From the NCBI RefSeq assembly GCF_018069865.1, contig NZ_JAGQDG010000001.1, positions 682,001 through 746,000 on the forward strand: DNA of 64,000 bases, given 5' to 3'. Position numbers and translations under genes: made by a program. This document shows positions 25,586 to 34,384 of this stretch, in pieces. Within the stretch, counting starts at the first letter, position 1. Each line of letters begins with the position of its first letter. The stretch comes from Ideonella paludis (GTDB lineage Bacteria; Pseudomonadota; Gammaproteobacteria; Burkholderiales; Burkholderiaceae_C). Below the pieces are notes generated by a model that was given only the letters and a program-made list of their open reading frames with translations, made no database searches and was not told the DNA's origin.

Positions 25586-27241
25586 GTGCCCACTGCCCAC
25601 CTCGACACCTTCACCCGAGACCACCTGCCACCGCCCGCGCAGCAGCCGGAGTTTGTGTTCAGCCTGCCCGAGCTGCAGTTCCCTCAGCAGCTCAACTGTG
25701 CGGTAGAACTGCTGGACAAAGCGGTTGAGCAGGGCCGCGGTGCGGCCCCCTGCATCCATGCGCCCACGCCCGAAGGCACGCTGACCTGGAGCTATGCCGA
25801 GCTGCAGGCTCAAGCCAACCGCATCGCGCAAGTCTTGGTGCACGAGATGGGCTTGGTGCCCGGCAACCGCGTGCTGCTGCGCGCGCCCAACAACCCCATG
25901 CTGGCGGCCTGCTGGTTTGGCGTGGTCAAAGCCGGCGGCGTGGCCGTGGGCACCATGCCGCTGCTGCGCGCCAAAGAGCTGGGCGTGATGATCGAACGCG
26001 CCCAGATCAGCCATGCCTTGGTGGACGCCGCCTTGCTCGAAGAGTTCAGCCTGGTGCTGGCCCAAGACAACGCCCGCACGCTGACCCAGTGGCGCAGCTT
26101 TGAGGGGCGCGGCCTGGGCGGCACACCGCAGTCACTGGAGGCCGACATGGCGCGCCACAGCGACCGCTTCACGGCCGTGAACACCGCCGCGGATGACACC
26201 TGCTTGCTGGCCTTCACCTCGGGCACCACCGGCGTGCCCAAGGCCACCATGCACTTTCATCGGGACGTGATGGCCATCTGCGCCTGCTGGCCGCCGCATG
26301 TGCTGCGCGCTGAGGCCAGCGATGTCTTCATCGGCAGCCCGCCGCTGGCCTTCACCTTTGGTTTGGGCGGCATGCTGCTCTTTCCCATGAGCGTGGGTGC
26401 CAGCACGGTGTTGCTGGAGAAGGCCGCACCGCCCAACTTGCTGGAGGCCATCGCGCGCTTCAAAGCCACCGTGCTGTTCACCGCACCCACCAGCTACCGG
26501 GTGATGGCACCGCAGGCGGCGGCGCTCAAGCTCTCGGCCCCCCAAGGCGGCAGCTTGCGCAAGTGTGTGTCGGCCGGCGAAGCCCTGCCCGCCAGCACCC
26601 GCGCGCTGTGGAAGGACGCTACGGGCATTGAGATGATCGACGGCATTGGCTCCACCGAATTGCTGCACATCTTCATCTCGGCCGATGAAGCCAGTGCCAG
26701 GCCCGGTGCCACCGGCAAAGCCATCCCGGGCTACCAAGCTTGTGTGGTGGACGAGCACATGCAGCCGGTGCCCGTGGGCCAGGTGGGCAAGCTGGCCGTG
26801 AAGGGGCCCACGGGCTGCCGCTATCTGGACGACGAGCGCCAAGCCAACTATGTGCGCGAGGGCTGGAACCTGACCGGCGATGCCTATGTGATGGACGCCG
26901 ATGGCTACTTTCACTATCAAGCCCGCACCGACGACATGATCATCTCGGCTGGCTACAACATCGCCGCACCCGAGGTCGAAGAGGCCTTGATGCAGCACCC
27001 GGCCGTGGCCGAATGTGGTGTGATCGGCGTGGCCGACGAGGAGCGCGGCCAGATCGTGAAGGCCTTTGTGGTGCTGCGCGCAGGCCACGCCCCTGACGAG
27101 GCCATGGTGCGCACCTTGCAAGACTTTGTGAAAGCCACAGTCGCCCCCTACAAATACCCCCGCGCCCTCCAGTTTTTGACCGAGCTGCCCCGCACCCAAA
27201 CCGGCAAACTGCAACGCTTCCGTCTGAAGGACATCTCATGA
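25586..27241 (+). CDS. abmG: 2-aminobenzoate-CoA ligase (benzoate-CoA ligase family)
   Basis: A 551-residue ANL-superfamily enzyme. ATP-binding motif FTSGTTGVPKATMHFHRD, then GIGSTELLHIFIS, LTGDAYVMDADGYF and the catalytic Lys in QTGKLQRFRLK. GTG start with GGAG upstream. Activates 2-aminobenzoate with ATP and CoA, the entry step for the monooxygenase at 19831. The symbol follows the Azoarcus naming and is given by homology and context. Confidence 0.88.
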   Translation: MPTAHLDTFTRDHLPPPAQQPEFVFSLPELQFPQQLNCAVELLDKAVEQGRGAAPCIHAPTPEGTLTWSYAELQAQANRIAQVLVHEMGLVPGNRVLLRAPNNPMLAACWFGVVKAGGVAVGTMPLLRAKELGVMIERAQISHALVDAALLEEFSLVLAQDNARTLTQWRSFEGRGLGGTPQSLEADMARHSDRFTAVNTAADDTCLLAFTSGTTGVPKATMHFHRDVMAICACWPPHVLRAEASDVFIGSPPLAFTFGLGGMLLFPMSVGASTVLLEKAAPPNLLEAIARFKATVLFTAPTSYRVMAPQAAALKLSAPQGGSLRKCVSAGEALPASTRALWKDATGIEMIDGIGSTELLHIFISADEASARPGATGKAIPGYQACVVDEHMQPVPVGQVGKLAVKGPTGCRYLDDERQANYVREGWNLTGDAYVMDADGYFHYQARTDDMIISAGYNIAAPEVEEALMQHPAVAECGVIGVADEERGQIVKAFVVLRAGHAPDEAMVRTLQDFVKATVAPYKYPRALQFLTELPRTQTGKLQRFRLKDIS

Positions 27242-27636
27242 CAGTTCACACCACGCTCTTGCCCGAAGGCTGGCCCCGGCCCAAGGGTTATGCCAATGGC
27301 ATTGCGGCCCAGGGCCGCTGGGTGTTTGTGGCGGGCATGGTGGGCTGGGACGCCCAAGGCGTCTTCCACAGCGACGACTTTGCCGCCCAGACCCGCCAAG
27401 CGCTGCAAAACGTGCTGGCCGTGCTGCGCGAGGCCGGCGCCGGCCCCGAACACATGGCCCGCATGACCTGGTATGTGACCAATAAGGCCGAGTACCTGGG
27501 TGCGCTGCGCGAGGTGGGCCAAGCCTATCGCGAGGTCATGGGCGCCCACTACCCGGCGATGGCGGCCGTCGAAGTTTCAGGCCTGATGGAAGACCGGGCT
27601 AAAGTTGAAATTGAGGTGACGGCCGTCGTACCCTGA
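27238..27636 (+). CDS. RidA (YjgF/YER057c/UK114) family protein
   Basis: A 132-residue trimer-type deaminase-fold protein ending AAVEVSGLMEDRAKVEIEVTAVV, where the conserved Arg and Glu region normally binds the imine. It overlaps the ligase by four bases. In this operon it may hydrolyse reactive enamine/imine products formed from the amino-substituted ring. Confidence 0.88.
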   Translation: MTVHTTLLPEGWPRPKGYANGIAAQGRWVFVAGMVGWDAQGVFHSDDFAAQTRQALQNVLAVLREAGAGPEHMARMTWYVTNKAEYLGALREVGQAYREVMGAHYPAMAAVEVSGLMEDRAKVEIEVTAVVP

Positions 27637-28512
27637 TCAAGCGGCGCGCTGGCGCAGGGCCTGCACGGCCAGGCGGCCCAGCGCATCCGAGGCCAAGGGG
27701 CTGTCGCCGGTCACCAGCAAGCCGTCTTGGTGGCAACGGCCTGTGATGTCGGTGTTCAGGATCTTCACCCCCAAGGCCTTGAGCCGCTCGCCCATGTACC
27801 AAGGCATAGGCCCAGGCACATAGCCGATGGCGGGGGTCTGCTTGTCCATGCCATCTGGGAAGGCGCAGATCTCATAGCCCTCGAATGCAAAGGCTTGGCC
27901 TTCCGCACCCACCTGGGCCGCCAGCAAGCTGGCCGGGCCATGGCACAAGGCGATGACCAACTTGTCGTGCTGCACAGCCCAGCGCAGAACTTGGCCTAAC
28001 TCGGGGCTTTGGGGCAGGCCCAGCATGGCGCCATGTCCCCCCGGCAAGAAGACCGCCAGATAGGGTGAGTTCGGACCCAAGGCGGTTTGCACCACGTCGG
28101 ACAGCTTGAGCGGGTTGTCCAGCTTGGCCAGATACTTCTGATGGGTGCCGGTCACCAACTCGTCTTCGCTGGGCATGGCCCACATCTCCAACTTCACCGA
28201 TTGGCCGCTGATGGTGGCCACATCCACCTGAAAGCCGGCTTGGTCTAAGTGATAGAGCGGCAGCAGTGTCTCCACCGGGTGGTTGCCTGTCGAGAACTTG
28301 CGGCCATTGGCCATGGTCATATAGCGCTCATCAGTCCCCACCATCAGCACCTTCCAGCGGCCGCCGGGGTTGGCGTTGTCGTAGACGACAGGCTGGGCGC
28401 CCGTGCGGGACGCAGTGAATTGGCTCAAGGAATAGGGCGAAGGAAAGAAGGCGTTGTACTCGGCCCGGTCTGGGCTGGGTTCTTGCTCTGGGGTCCGCGA
28501 GGGTGTGCTCAT
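27637..28512 (-). CDS. hchA: DJ-1/PfpI family glyoxalase III / protein deglycase Hsp31
   Basis: A 291-residue protein with FLPGGHGAMLGLPQSPEL, the catalytic Cys in ALCHGPASLL, and C-terminal DGLLVTGDSPLASDALGRLA. These match HchA. It detoxifies methylglyoxal and repairs glycated groups, and acts as a holding chaperone in E. coli. ATG at 28512; the upstream open frame crosses the divergent AraC gene and is discarded. Confidence 0.92.
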   Translation of the reverse strand: MSTPSRTPEQEPSPDRAEYNAFFPSPYSLSQFTASRTGAQPVVYDNANPGGRWKVLMVGTDERYMTMANGRKFSTGNHPVETLLPLYHLDQAGFQVDVATISGQSVKLEMWAMPSEDELVTGTHQKYLAKLDNPLKLSDVVQTALGPNSPYLAVFLPGGHGAMLGLPQSPELGQVLRWAVQHDKLVIALCHGPASLLAAQVGAEGQAFAFEGYEICAFPDGMDKQTPAIGYVPGPMPWYMGERLKALGVKILNTDITGRCHQDGLLVTGDSPLASDALGRLAVQALRQRAA

Positions 28513-28662
28513 CACGACGTCCTGGTTGAATGGTTGAAGCCCCTGATTGGACGCAGCCGGCCTGCGGCTGTGAATGCCTGAACGACCAGCAGACATGCCT
28601 GATCCTCCACAGACGCGGCGGGCGCCAGGGGTGCCTCCTGCACGGCGATACAGTGATGGGGT

Positions 28663-29526
28663 ATGAGCGCCATCGACCTTTCTCAGTTTTTGCAGCACCT
28701 GCCCCGGCCGGGCGAACGTCGCTATGAGCCACTGGGCTTGACCTTGTTGCACAGCGTGGCCGCAGCGCCGCCCAGCAGCGTGTGGCATGAGCCGGCCTTG
28801 GTCTATGTGCTGCAAGGCCAAAAGTGCGGACAGTTGGGCAGTCAGTACTTTGAAGTCAACGCGGGTGAGTGGCTGTTGATCCACCTGCCGCAGGTGATGA
28901 GCTGCGACACCAGCCAGTTGCAAGGCGATCCTTTTTTGGCCATGGCCTTGAGCATCGACATGGACTTGGTGGCCGAGTTGATTCTCAGCACCAGCTCGCT
29001 CAAAGATCCTCCGGCAGAGCCCGCCACCGAGAGCACTGTCGCCGCCCAAAGCGCAGCCGAGCAGTCTGCCCTGGCTCGCCTCTTGGACTGCTTGGCGTCG
29101 GAACTCGACCAGCAGGTCTTGGGCGCCTCTTTGCGGCGCGAGCTGCACTATCGCGCGCTGTGCAGCCCGGCGGGCGCCCTGCTCAGGCAGATGGCCAAGG
29201 CAGGCTCGAAGGCCTGGGCGCTGTGGCGGGTGGTGCAGCACATGCGTGCCAACCTCCAGCAAACGCGAGACATGAGCCGCTTGGCCAAGTCAGCGGCCAT
29301 GAGTGAGTCCGCCTTTTACTCAGCCTTCAAGCGGCAGTTGGGGGCCTCTCCCCTGCAGTACCTGAAGCAAATGCGCTTGCAGCGGGCCCGGCAGTTGATG
29401 GCACTCCAAGGCTTTGGCGTGGCCCAAGCCGCTTTTGCGGTGGGTTATGCCAGCGCCAGCCAGTTCAGCCGCGAGTATCGACAGTGGTTTGGCCATCCGC
29501 CCAGTGAAGCCGCGCAGTGGCTGTAG
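28663..29526 (+). CDS. AraC family regulator
   Basis: A 287-residue regulator. The N-terminal cupin-like AraC-type domain (SVWHEPALVYVLQGQKCGQLG) is followed by two C-terminal HTH motifs (MSRLAKSAAMSESAFYSAFKRQLGASPLQYL and AQAAFAVGYASASQFSREYRQWFG). Divergent from hchA with 150 bases between starts, so it probably activates hchA in response to an aldehyde or similar stress. Confidence 0.88.
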   Translation: MSAIDLSQFLQHLPRPGERRYEPLGLTLLHSVAAAPPSSVWHEPALVYVLQGQKCGQLGSQYFEVNAGEWLLIHLPQVMSCDTSQLQGDPFLAMALSIDMDLVAELILSTSSLKDPPAEPATESTVAAQSAAEQSALARLLDCLASELDQQVLGASLRRELHYRALCSPAGALLRQMAKAGSKAWALWRVVQHMRANLQQTRDMSRLAKSAAMSESAFYSAFKRQLGASPLQYLKQMRLQRARQLMALQGFGVAQAAFAVGYASASQFSREYRQWFGHPPSEAAQWL

Positions 29527-29539
29527 CGACAATCAGACC

Positions 29540-30013
29540 ATGCCTCTCCAAACTGATCTCTTGATCCACCACCGCGATGCCATCCCCGCTATGGCAGAGG
29601 GCTTTATGCAGCAGTGGCCCCAGTGGTATGGCCCGGGTGGCCCAGGTGACGCCACAGCCGACCTGCAGGCCTTTGCCCGCTCAGAGGGCCTGCCCTTGGG
29701 CGTGGTGGTGTTGAGCGCCGGCCAGGTGTGTGGCGTGGCGGCACTCAAAGCCCAGTCGATAGATGCATTTGCGCACTGGGGCCCTTGGGCGGCGGCGGGC
29801 TTTGTGCCGCCCTCGCTGCGTGGCCAAGGCCTGGGCGCGGCCCTGCTGCGCGGCCTGGTGCAAGAGGCAGCCCGACAAGGGCATGACACGCTGTACTGCG
29901 GCACGGCCACCGCCCAGCGTCTGTTGGAGCGTGAAGGCTGGGCTTGGTGCGCTGAGGCGGATCAAAACGGGCAGCGGGTGCAGGTTTACAAGGTCTTCAC
30001 CCAACAATCTTGA
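29540..30013 (+). CDS. GNAT family N-acetyltransferase
   Basis: A 157-residue protein with an acetyl-CoA loop AAGFVPPSLRGQGLGAALLRGLV and C-terminal AQRLLEREGWAW. It follows the AraC gene by 13 bases, so may be co-transcribed. Acceptor unknown. Confidence 0.87.
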   Translation: MPLQTDLLIHHRDAIPAMAEGFMQQWPQWYGPGGPGDATADLQAFARSEGLPLGVVVLSAGQVCGVAALKAQSIDAFAHWGPWAAAGFVPPSLRGQGLGAALLRGLVQEAARQGHDTLYCGTATAQRLLEREGWAWCAEADQNGQRVQVYKVFTQQS

Positions 30014-30077
30014 GCCAAGTTCTGGCCAAGGCTTGTCATCCCCGCAGCCGCCCCCACAGTTAAGGAGGGCCGCGCCG

Positions 30078-30410
30078 ATGATGGTGTGGGCACTTGGAGG
30101 GCTAGAAGCCATGTGGAAGCGACTGTTGGCGTTGTGGGCGGTGGTGCGGGGCGATGCCACGCGCTTGTTCCATGCCTTGCGTCACCCCGAAGCCCCTGGC
30201 TGGCTCAAGGTGGGCACGGCTTTGTTGCTGCTGTATTTACTCTCGCCGGTAGACCTGATCCCGGATGTCATCCCCGTCTTGGGCGTGGTGGATGACTTGA
30301 TCATCATCCCAGCGGTGATCCGCTGGATGCTCAGAAGGCTGCCCGCTCACATCCGCGCCCATGCGCAGCAGAGAACCACGGGCCAAGCAGATGTGGTGGA
30401 CATGCGCTAA
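30078..30410 (+). CDS. YkvA family (DUF1232) membrane protein
   Basis: A 110-residue protein with the family core LLLLYLLSPVDLIPDVIPVLGVVDDLIIIPAVIRWM, two short membrane helices around SPVDLIPD. AAGGAGG lies nine bases before the ATG at 30078; an internal ATG at 30111 is an alternative. Function unknown. Confidence 0.85.
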   Translation: MMVWALGGLEAMWKRLLALWAVVRGDATRLFHALRHPEAPGWLKVGTALLLLYLLSPVDLIPDVIPVLGVVDDLIIIPAVIRWMLRRLPAHIRAHAQQRTTGQADVVDMR

Positions 30411-30450
30411 GGCGTTGAAGCCCCACACGGACCAAGGCGATACTGTGACC

Positions 30451-30930
30451 ATGCCACACACGCTTCGCCTTCGCGCTTTGAGCCTCACTTTGGCTTGCGC
30501 TGCTGTGCTGTGGGCCAGCGGCAGCGCTGGGGTGAGAGCGCAAAGCACACCTGCAGACGACCCCAAGCTGGGCTCGTGGAAGCGCACCTCAGCTTGCGTG
30601 GCCGTGATGAAGCGTGAGATCGTGGGCTTGGCCGAGCAACACAAGGCGGGCAAGCGCCAGGTTGAGCCGGACATGGTGCGCTTGGCGGAATGGAGCTTTG
30701 CGCTGATCGGCACGGCCTATAAACAAGGCTTGCGCAAGCCCCAGGCCGACAAGCTCTTAGAAGAAGCCGAAGCCGCACTCAAGGCCCAAAGCCCGGACGA
30801 GCAACAAGCCTTGCTGCAGGCCTGCCAAAGTGAAGGTCAGAAAACTTATAAGGACGCCAACTTTGTGGAGCGGGCCTTGGTGAGCAACCGCGCCAAGGCG
30901 CGCGTCGAGGCGATGCTCAAGCCAAAGTGA
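30451..30930 (+). CDS. Secreted protein of unknown function
   Basis: A 159-residue protein with a Sec signal (LRALSLTLACAAVLWASGSAGVRAQ) and a mainly helical mature part with two Cys (TSACVAVMKRE and QACQSEGQ). No known family recognised. Likely periplasmic. Confidence 0.75.
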   Translation: MPHTLRLRALSLTLACAAVLWASGSAGVRAQSTPADDPKLGSWKRTSACVAVMKREIVGLAEQHKAGKRQVEPDMVRLAEWSFALIGTAYKQGLRKPQADKLLEEAEAALKAQSPDEQQALLQACQSEGQKTYKDANFVERALVSNRAKARVEAMLKPK

Positions 30931-31837
30931 GCTGGCGTTGGCTGCGAAAGCAGCGCGCTTGGCCGGTCACCGGGTCAGTAAAACGCAACTCGCGCGCCAA
31001 GAGCTGGAGCGGCTGGTCATAGTCTTCCACTTGGCCCGCAGGCACTTCGGGCAGCAGGGTGGGATAGATGCGGTCACCGCGCAGCGGCAAGCCCAGGCCC
31101 AACATGTGCACGCGCAGCTGATGGGTGCGGCCGGTCTCTGGGTGTAAACGGTAGAGGCCCCACTCGCCATCGCTGCGCAGCAGCTCAATCTGGGTGCGGG
31201 CATTGGGCTCGCCGGGCACTTCTTGCATCTGCATGAATTGCGCAGAGGTCTCGATGCGACTCTCTCGCAGCAGCGGCCAATTCAAATTTGGGTTCAGCGG
31301 CGCCACCGCCTCATAGACCTTGTGCACAGCACGGTCCCTGAACAGGCTTTGATAGGCATGACGCTCCTCAGGCCGCACGCCAAACACCACCACGCCTGCG
31401 GTTTCTCTGTCCAGCCGGTGCAAGGGCACCAGGGTGGTGAGGCCCAGTTCACGCTGCAGTCTAGCCAGCAGGGTTTCGCGGGCGTAGCGGCCTTTGGGCG
31501 CGGTGGCCAAGAAATGCGGCTTGTCGGCCACCACCAGGTGCTCGTCTTGATACAGCAGGGGTGAGGCAAACGGCAGGTCCGGCTCGTCGGGCAGCTCGCG
31601 CCAATACCAAAGCCGCTGTCGCGCTGCATAGGGTGCGTCCACCGCCAAGGGCTGGCCTTGGGCATCCAGCACCTCGCCACGCAGCAGGCGAGCGCGCCAC
31701 TCGGCCTCATTCAACACCGGCAGGCGCTGCACCAAAAAACTCAGCATGCTGGGCTGGGCGCCGTCGGGGGTGACCACGCAACTGGCGGACACCCCCTCTT
31801 TGGGCGCCGGCCGCCAAGCGGGCTTGGGTCTGGCCAT
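30917..31837 (-). CDS. RluA-type pseudouridine synthase
   Basis: A 306-residue protein with the catalytic Asp in PLHRLDRETAGVVVFG and ETGRTHQLRVHMLGLGLPLRGDRIYP near the end. It converts uridine to pseudouridine in rRNA or tRNA; the target position cannot be told. The end overlaps the preceding plus-strand gene by 14 bases. Confidence 0.9.
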   Translation of the reverse strand: MARPKPAWRPAPKEGVSASCVVTPDGAQPSMLSFLVQRLPVLNEAEWRARLLRGEVLDAQGQPLAVDAPYAARQRLWYWRELPDEPDLPFASPLLYQDEHLVVADKPHFLATAPKGRYARETLLARLQRELGLTTLVPLHRLDRETAGVVVFGVRPEERHAYQSLFRDRAVHKVYEAVAPLNPNLNWPLLRESRIETSAQFMQMQEVPGEPNARTQIELLRSDGEWGLYRLHPETGRTHQLRVHMLGLGLPLRGDRIYPTLLPEVPAGQVEDYDQPLQLLARELRFTDPVTGQARCFRSQRQLTLA

Positions 31838-31846
31838 GGGCGAGCC

Positions 31847-32239
31847 TTACTTGCCGCTCTTCATGCCCACCAGCCAGCGTCGCACTTCGAAGGTCAACAA
31901 GCCGCTGTGGACGGCCGGGTCTGCCACCGCAAAGGCCTTCACCTCGTCTTCCGTCAAGCCCGACTCCGAGATCATCATGCCGCCAAAGCCGCTGTCCATG
32001 AACGGGCCACCCAGGCTCAACTTACCCTGTTGCTGCCACTGGCGGTAATGGGCAATGTGTTTGTCCAAGCCCGGCTGCTGAAACAGCGGCGTCTGCGGCT
32101 GCCAAGCCGGGCCCGGCTTGTGGAACACCACAAAGCGTTGGTCCGCGGGCGGCCGTGCATCGCCCTGCGCCCAAGCCGCCCCCACGGTGCACAGCCACAG
32201 CAGCGCCCACACGCTCATCCACCCCCGCCAGCTCTTCAT
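31847..32239 (-). CDS. Exported YciI-like protein
   Basis: A 130-residue protein with a Sec signal (WMSVWALLWLCTVGAAWAQ) followed by a YCII-type ferredoxin-like fold (FVVFHKPGPAW, HIAHYRQWQQQGKLSLGGPFMDSG, DEVKAFAVADPAVHSGLLTFEVRRW). AAGGAG precedes the ATG at 32239. Most YciI proteins are cytoplasmic, so export is notable. Catalytic role unproven. Confidence 0.83.
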   Translation of the reverse strand: MKSWRGWMSVWALLWLCTVGAAWAQGDARPPADQRFVVFHKPGPAWQPQTPLFQQPGLDKHIAHYRQWQQQGKLSLGGPFMDSGFGGMMISESGLTEDEVKAFAVADPAVHSGLLTFEVRRWLVGMKSGK

Positions 32240-32339
32240 ACCCACTCCTTTTTGGCCGCAAACAGCTGAGCCACGGCCAGACCAACCGCAGCGAAGTGAC
32301 GGTGTACCCCGCCCCAAAACCGCTGTCAAAGCACAGAGT

Positions 32340-32496
32340 TGTGGACAAGTTTTGAACATCCAGGGGCTTATCCACAGGCCGAGTGGCCAAAGCCGAAGTT
32401 GTTGTCGCATCAGCGGGGCGCATTCAAGGGCTCCACGCACAGGGTTAAAAATCTCCTAAGCGCTTGAAAAAATTGATGTTTTTGCACTTATCCACA
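32340..32496. other. Cluster of DnaA boxes in an AT-rich divergent gap
   Basis: Two perfect boxes TTATCCACA (32368-32376 and 32488-32496), both followed by G, and one inverted box with a single mismatch (TGTGGACAA at 32340-32348). Between and after them lie AT-rich stretches (TTAAAAATCTCC, TTGAAAAAATTGATG, GAATTTAAAGAATTC to 32550). The gap 32240-32650 separates divergent genes. This could be a replication origin, a DnaA-titration site or a DnaA-controlled promoter. dnaA is not in the window. Confidence 0.5.
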
Positions 32497-32650
32497 GACT
32501 CGCTCGCCCTCTACCAGTACTACCAATTCAAGAATTTAAAGAATTCAGTTGAATAACAGGGTCCCTCTTTTTTTCGACGGCGGCGCGTTGTTGCCACAGG
32601 CTCCAAACTTCGGGCTCAGCCCCACAGCGCCCTGCCGGACAATCCAAGGC

Positions 32651-34048
32651 ATGACAGCGCACGATCCGTCTTCACCCTCCACGCCCAGCCCTTCAGCCAC
32701 AAGCCATGTGGGCGATCAGACCGAGGCCTTGGCCGACTTGGCCCGTCGCGAGCGGTTTTTTGAGGCGGTGAGTCAAAGCCTGGAGAGCGGCCGCTTCAAG
32801 CGGCTCTTGTTGTCCAAACCGCGCAGTGGAGGACCGGCGGTGGCCGAGCAGCTGCAACGGGTGGACGTAAAGCGGGTGCAGATCAAAGGCCAAGCTTGCT
32901 TGTCTTTGCTGTACCAACACAAAACCCGCGACATCACCAAAAACCCGCCGCTGGCGGAAGCCTTGGTGCAACTGCAAACCCTGGTGGGCGACAGCTTCAG
33001 CCATGCCCACCTCTTCACGCGGGATGAAACCCTTCAGTTGTTGATCTCCAAGCGCGGCAAAGTGGCTCTGCAACGTTCACGCGTAGAGCCCCACGACGAC
33101 GAAGCCGACAAAACTGCTTTAGATGAGGGTGCTTTGCAGGACGATGCTGCTTCTTCAGACGCTGGTGATGAAGACGACGACCGCATTGGCCACGCCCGCC
33201 AAAAGCAGCATTTGGTCAAGCAGAGCGAGCCGTTTTTGCAAGCCTTGGGCGTGACAGATAAATCGGGCCAACTCGTGCCAGCCATGGCGCGCAAATGGCG
33301 GCAGATCAACAAGTTTGTCGAAGTCCTGGACCATGCGGTGGACGAAGCCGGCCTGCTGGCCACCCCAGGGCGCGAGCTGCACATGGTGGACTTTGGCGCA
33401 GGCAAGGGCTATCTGACTTTTGCGGCCCATCAGCACCTGCAACGCCAGCACCACTTGCGTCTGAGAACCTCCGGCGTAGAACTGCGCGAAGGCTTGGTGG
33501 CCCAGACCAACCAGATTGCCCGCGGTCTGAAGCTGGCAGGTTTGGAGTTTGTGTGCGGCGATGTGCGCAGCGTGGTGCCCGAGCGCATCGACGTGATGAT
33601 TGCCTTGCACGCCTGCGATGTGGCGACCGACTATGCGCTGCACACCGGCATCCGCGCACAGGCGGCGGTGATCATCAGCTCACCGTGCTGCCATAAAGAG
33701 CTGCGGCCACAAATGGTGGCGCCCGCCACCCTGAAGGCGCTGCTGAGCCACGGCATCCACCAAAGCCAACAGGCCGAAATGCTGACCGACACCCTGCGTG
33801 CCTTGCTGCTGGAAAGCCAAGGCTACAAAACCAAGGTCTTCGAGTTCATCTCACCCGAAGCCACCAGCAAAAACAAGATGATCTTGGCCCTGCGCCGCAC
33901 GGTGGGCACAAGTACCACCCAAGCCGCTGCCGAAGCCAAGCGACGTGAGCAGGCTTGGCAAGAGGCTGAGAGCCTGATGAGGGAGTTTGGGATCAGGAAG
34001 CAGTGCTTGCGGGGACTGCTGGAAGCGGCTGTTTCTGGACAGCATTGA
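32651..34048 (+). CDS. Class I SAM-dependent methyltransferase
   Basis: A 465-residue protein. The N-terminal domain (about 1-200) has an acidic, disordered stretch (DDEADKTALDEG through DAGDEDDD). The C-terminal catalytic domain has motif I VDFGAGKGYLTFAAH, VELREGLV, and ALHACDVATDYAL followed by ISSPCCHKEL. The layout resembles RNA-type methyltransferases; the substrate is unknown. The start at 32651 is chosen over a longer in-frame extension. Confidence 0.82.
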   Translation: MTAHDPSSPSTPSPSATSHVGDQTEALADLARRERFFEAVSQSLESGRFKRLLLSKPRSGGPAVAEQLQRVDVKRVQIKGQACLSLLYQHKTRDITKNPPLAEALVQLQTLVGDSFSHAHLFTRDETLQLLISKRGKVALQRSRVEPHDDEADKTALDEGALQDDAASSDAGDEDDDRIGHARQKQHLVKQSEPFLQALGVTDKSGQLVPAMARKWRQINKFVEVLDHAVDEAGLLATPGRELHMVDFGAGKGYLTFAAHQHLQRQHHLRLRTSGVELREGLVAQTNQIARGLKLAGLEFVCGDVRSVVPERIDVMIALHACDVATDYALHTGIRAQAAVIISSPCCHKELRPQMVAPATLKALLSHGIHQSQQAEMLTDTLRALLLESQGYKTKVFEFISPEATSKNKMILALRRTVGTSTTQAAAEAKRREQAWQEAESLMREFGIRKQCLRGLLEAAVSGQH

Positions 34049-34083
34049 ACATCAAGCTTGTTTCCCTGCATCACCATGGCACC

Positions 34084-34374
34084 ATGAAGCACGCCGGGCC
34101 AGCAAGCCTTCAGCAACTCAGCCCTCTGCTTGAGGAGATCAGGGCCATTGGCGGCCTGAGGGAGCCAAAGCTTGGCATCTTTTACCGTGGGGCTTCGGCC
34201 TTCTTGCACTTTCACGAAGACCCCAGCGGCTTGTTTGCTGATGTGAAACTAGATGGAAAGGCGTTCAGCCGTTTCTCTGTCGACGACTTGGAAGCGCAAG
34301 CAAAACTGCTGGAGCTTGTTGCACGCACCCTGAAGGATTCTGGGGTTTGTCGGCGGCGTTCAGGCCAAGGTTAA
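34084..34374 (+). CDS. Small conserved hypothetical protein
   Basis: A 96-residue protein with PKLGIFYRGASAFLHFHEDPSGLFADVKL, a pattern I have seen in small bacterial proteins of unknown role. The last dozen residues (SGVCRRRSGQG) look unlike a natural terminus and may reflect a small 3' frameshift. It lies ten bases before the DUF1697 pseudogene. Confidence 0.7.
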   Translation: MKHAGPASLQQLSPLLEEIRAIGGLREPKLGIFYRGASAFLHFHEDPSGLFADVKLDGKAFSRFSVDDLEAQAKLLELVARTLKDSGVCRRRSGQG

Positions 34375-34384
34375 CGAAGATCTC

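Noticed and set aside
34084-34374. Frameshift in the small hypothetical gene
   Set aside because: The last residues look odd, but no alternative frame restored a recognisable terminus, so it is kept as an intact gene.
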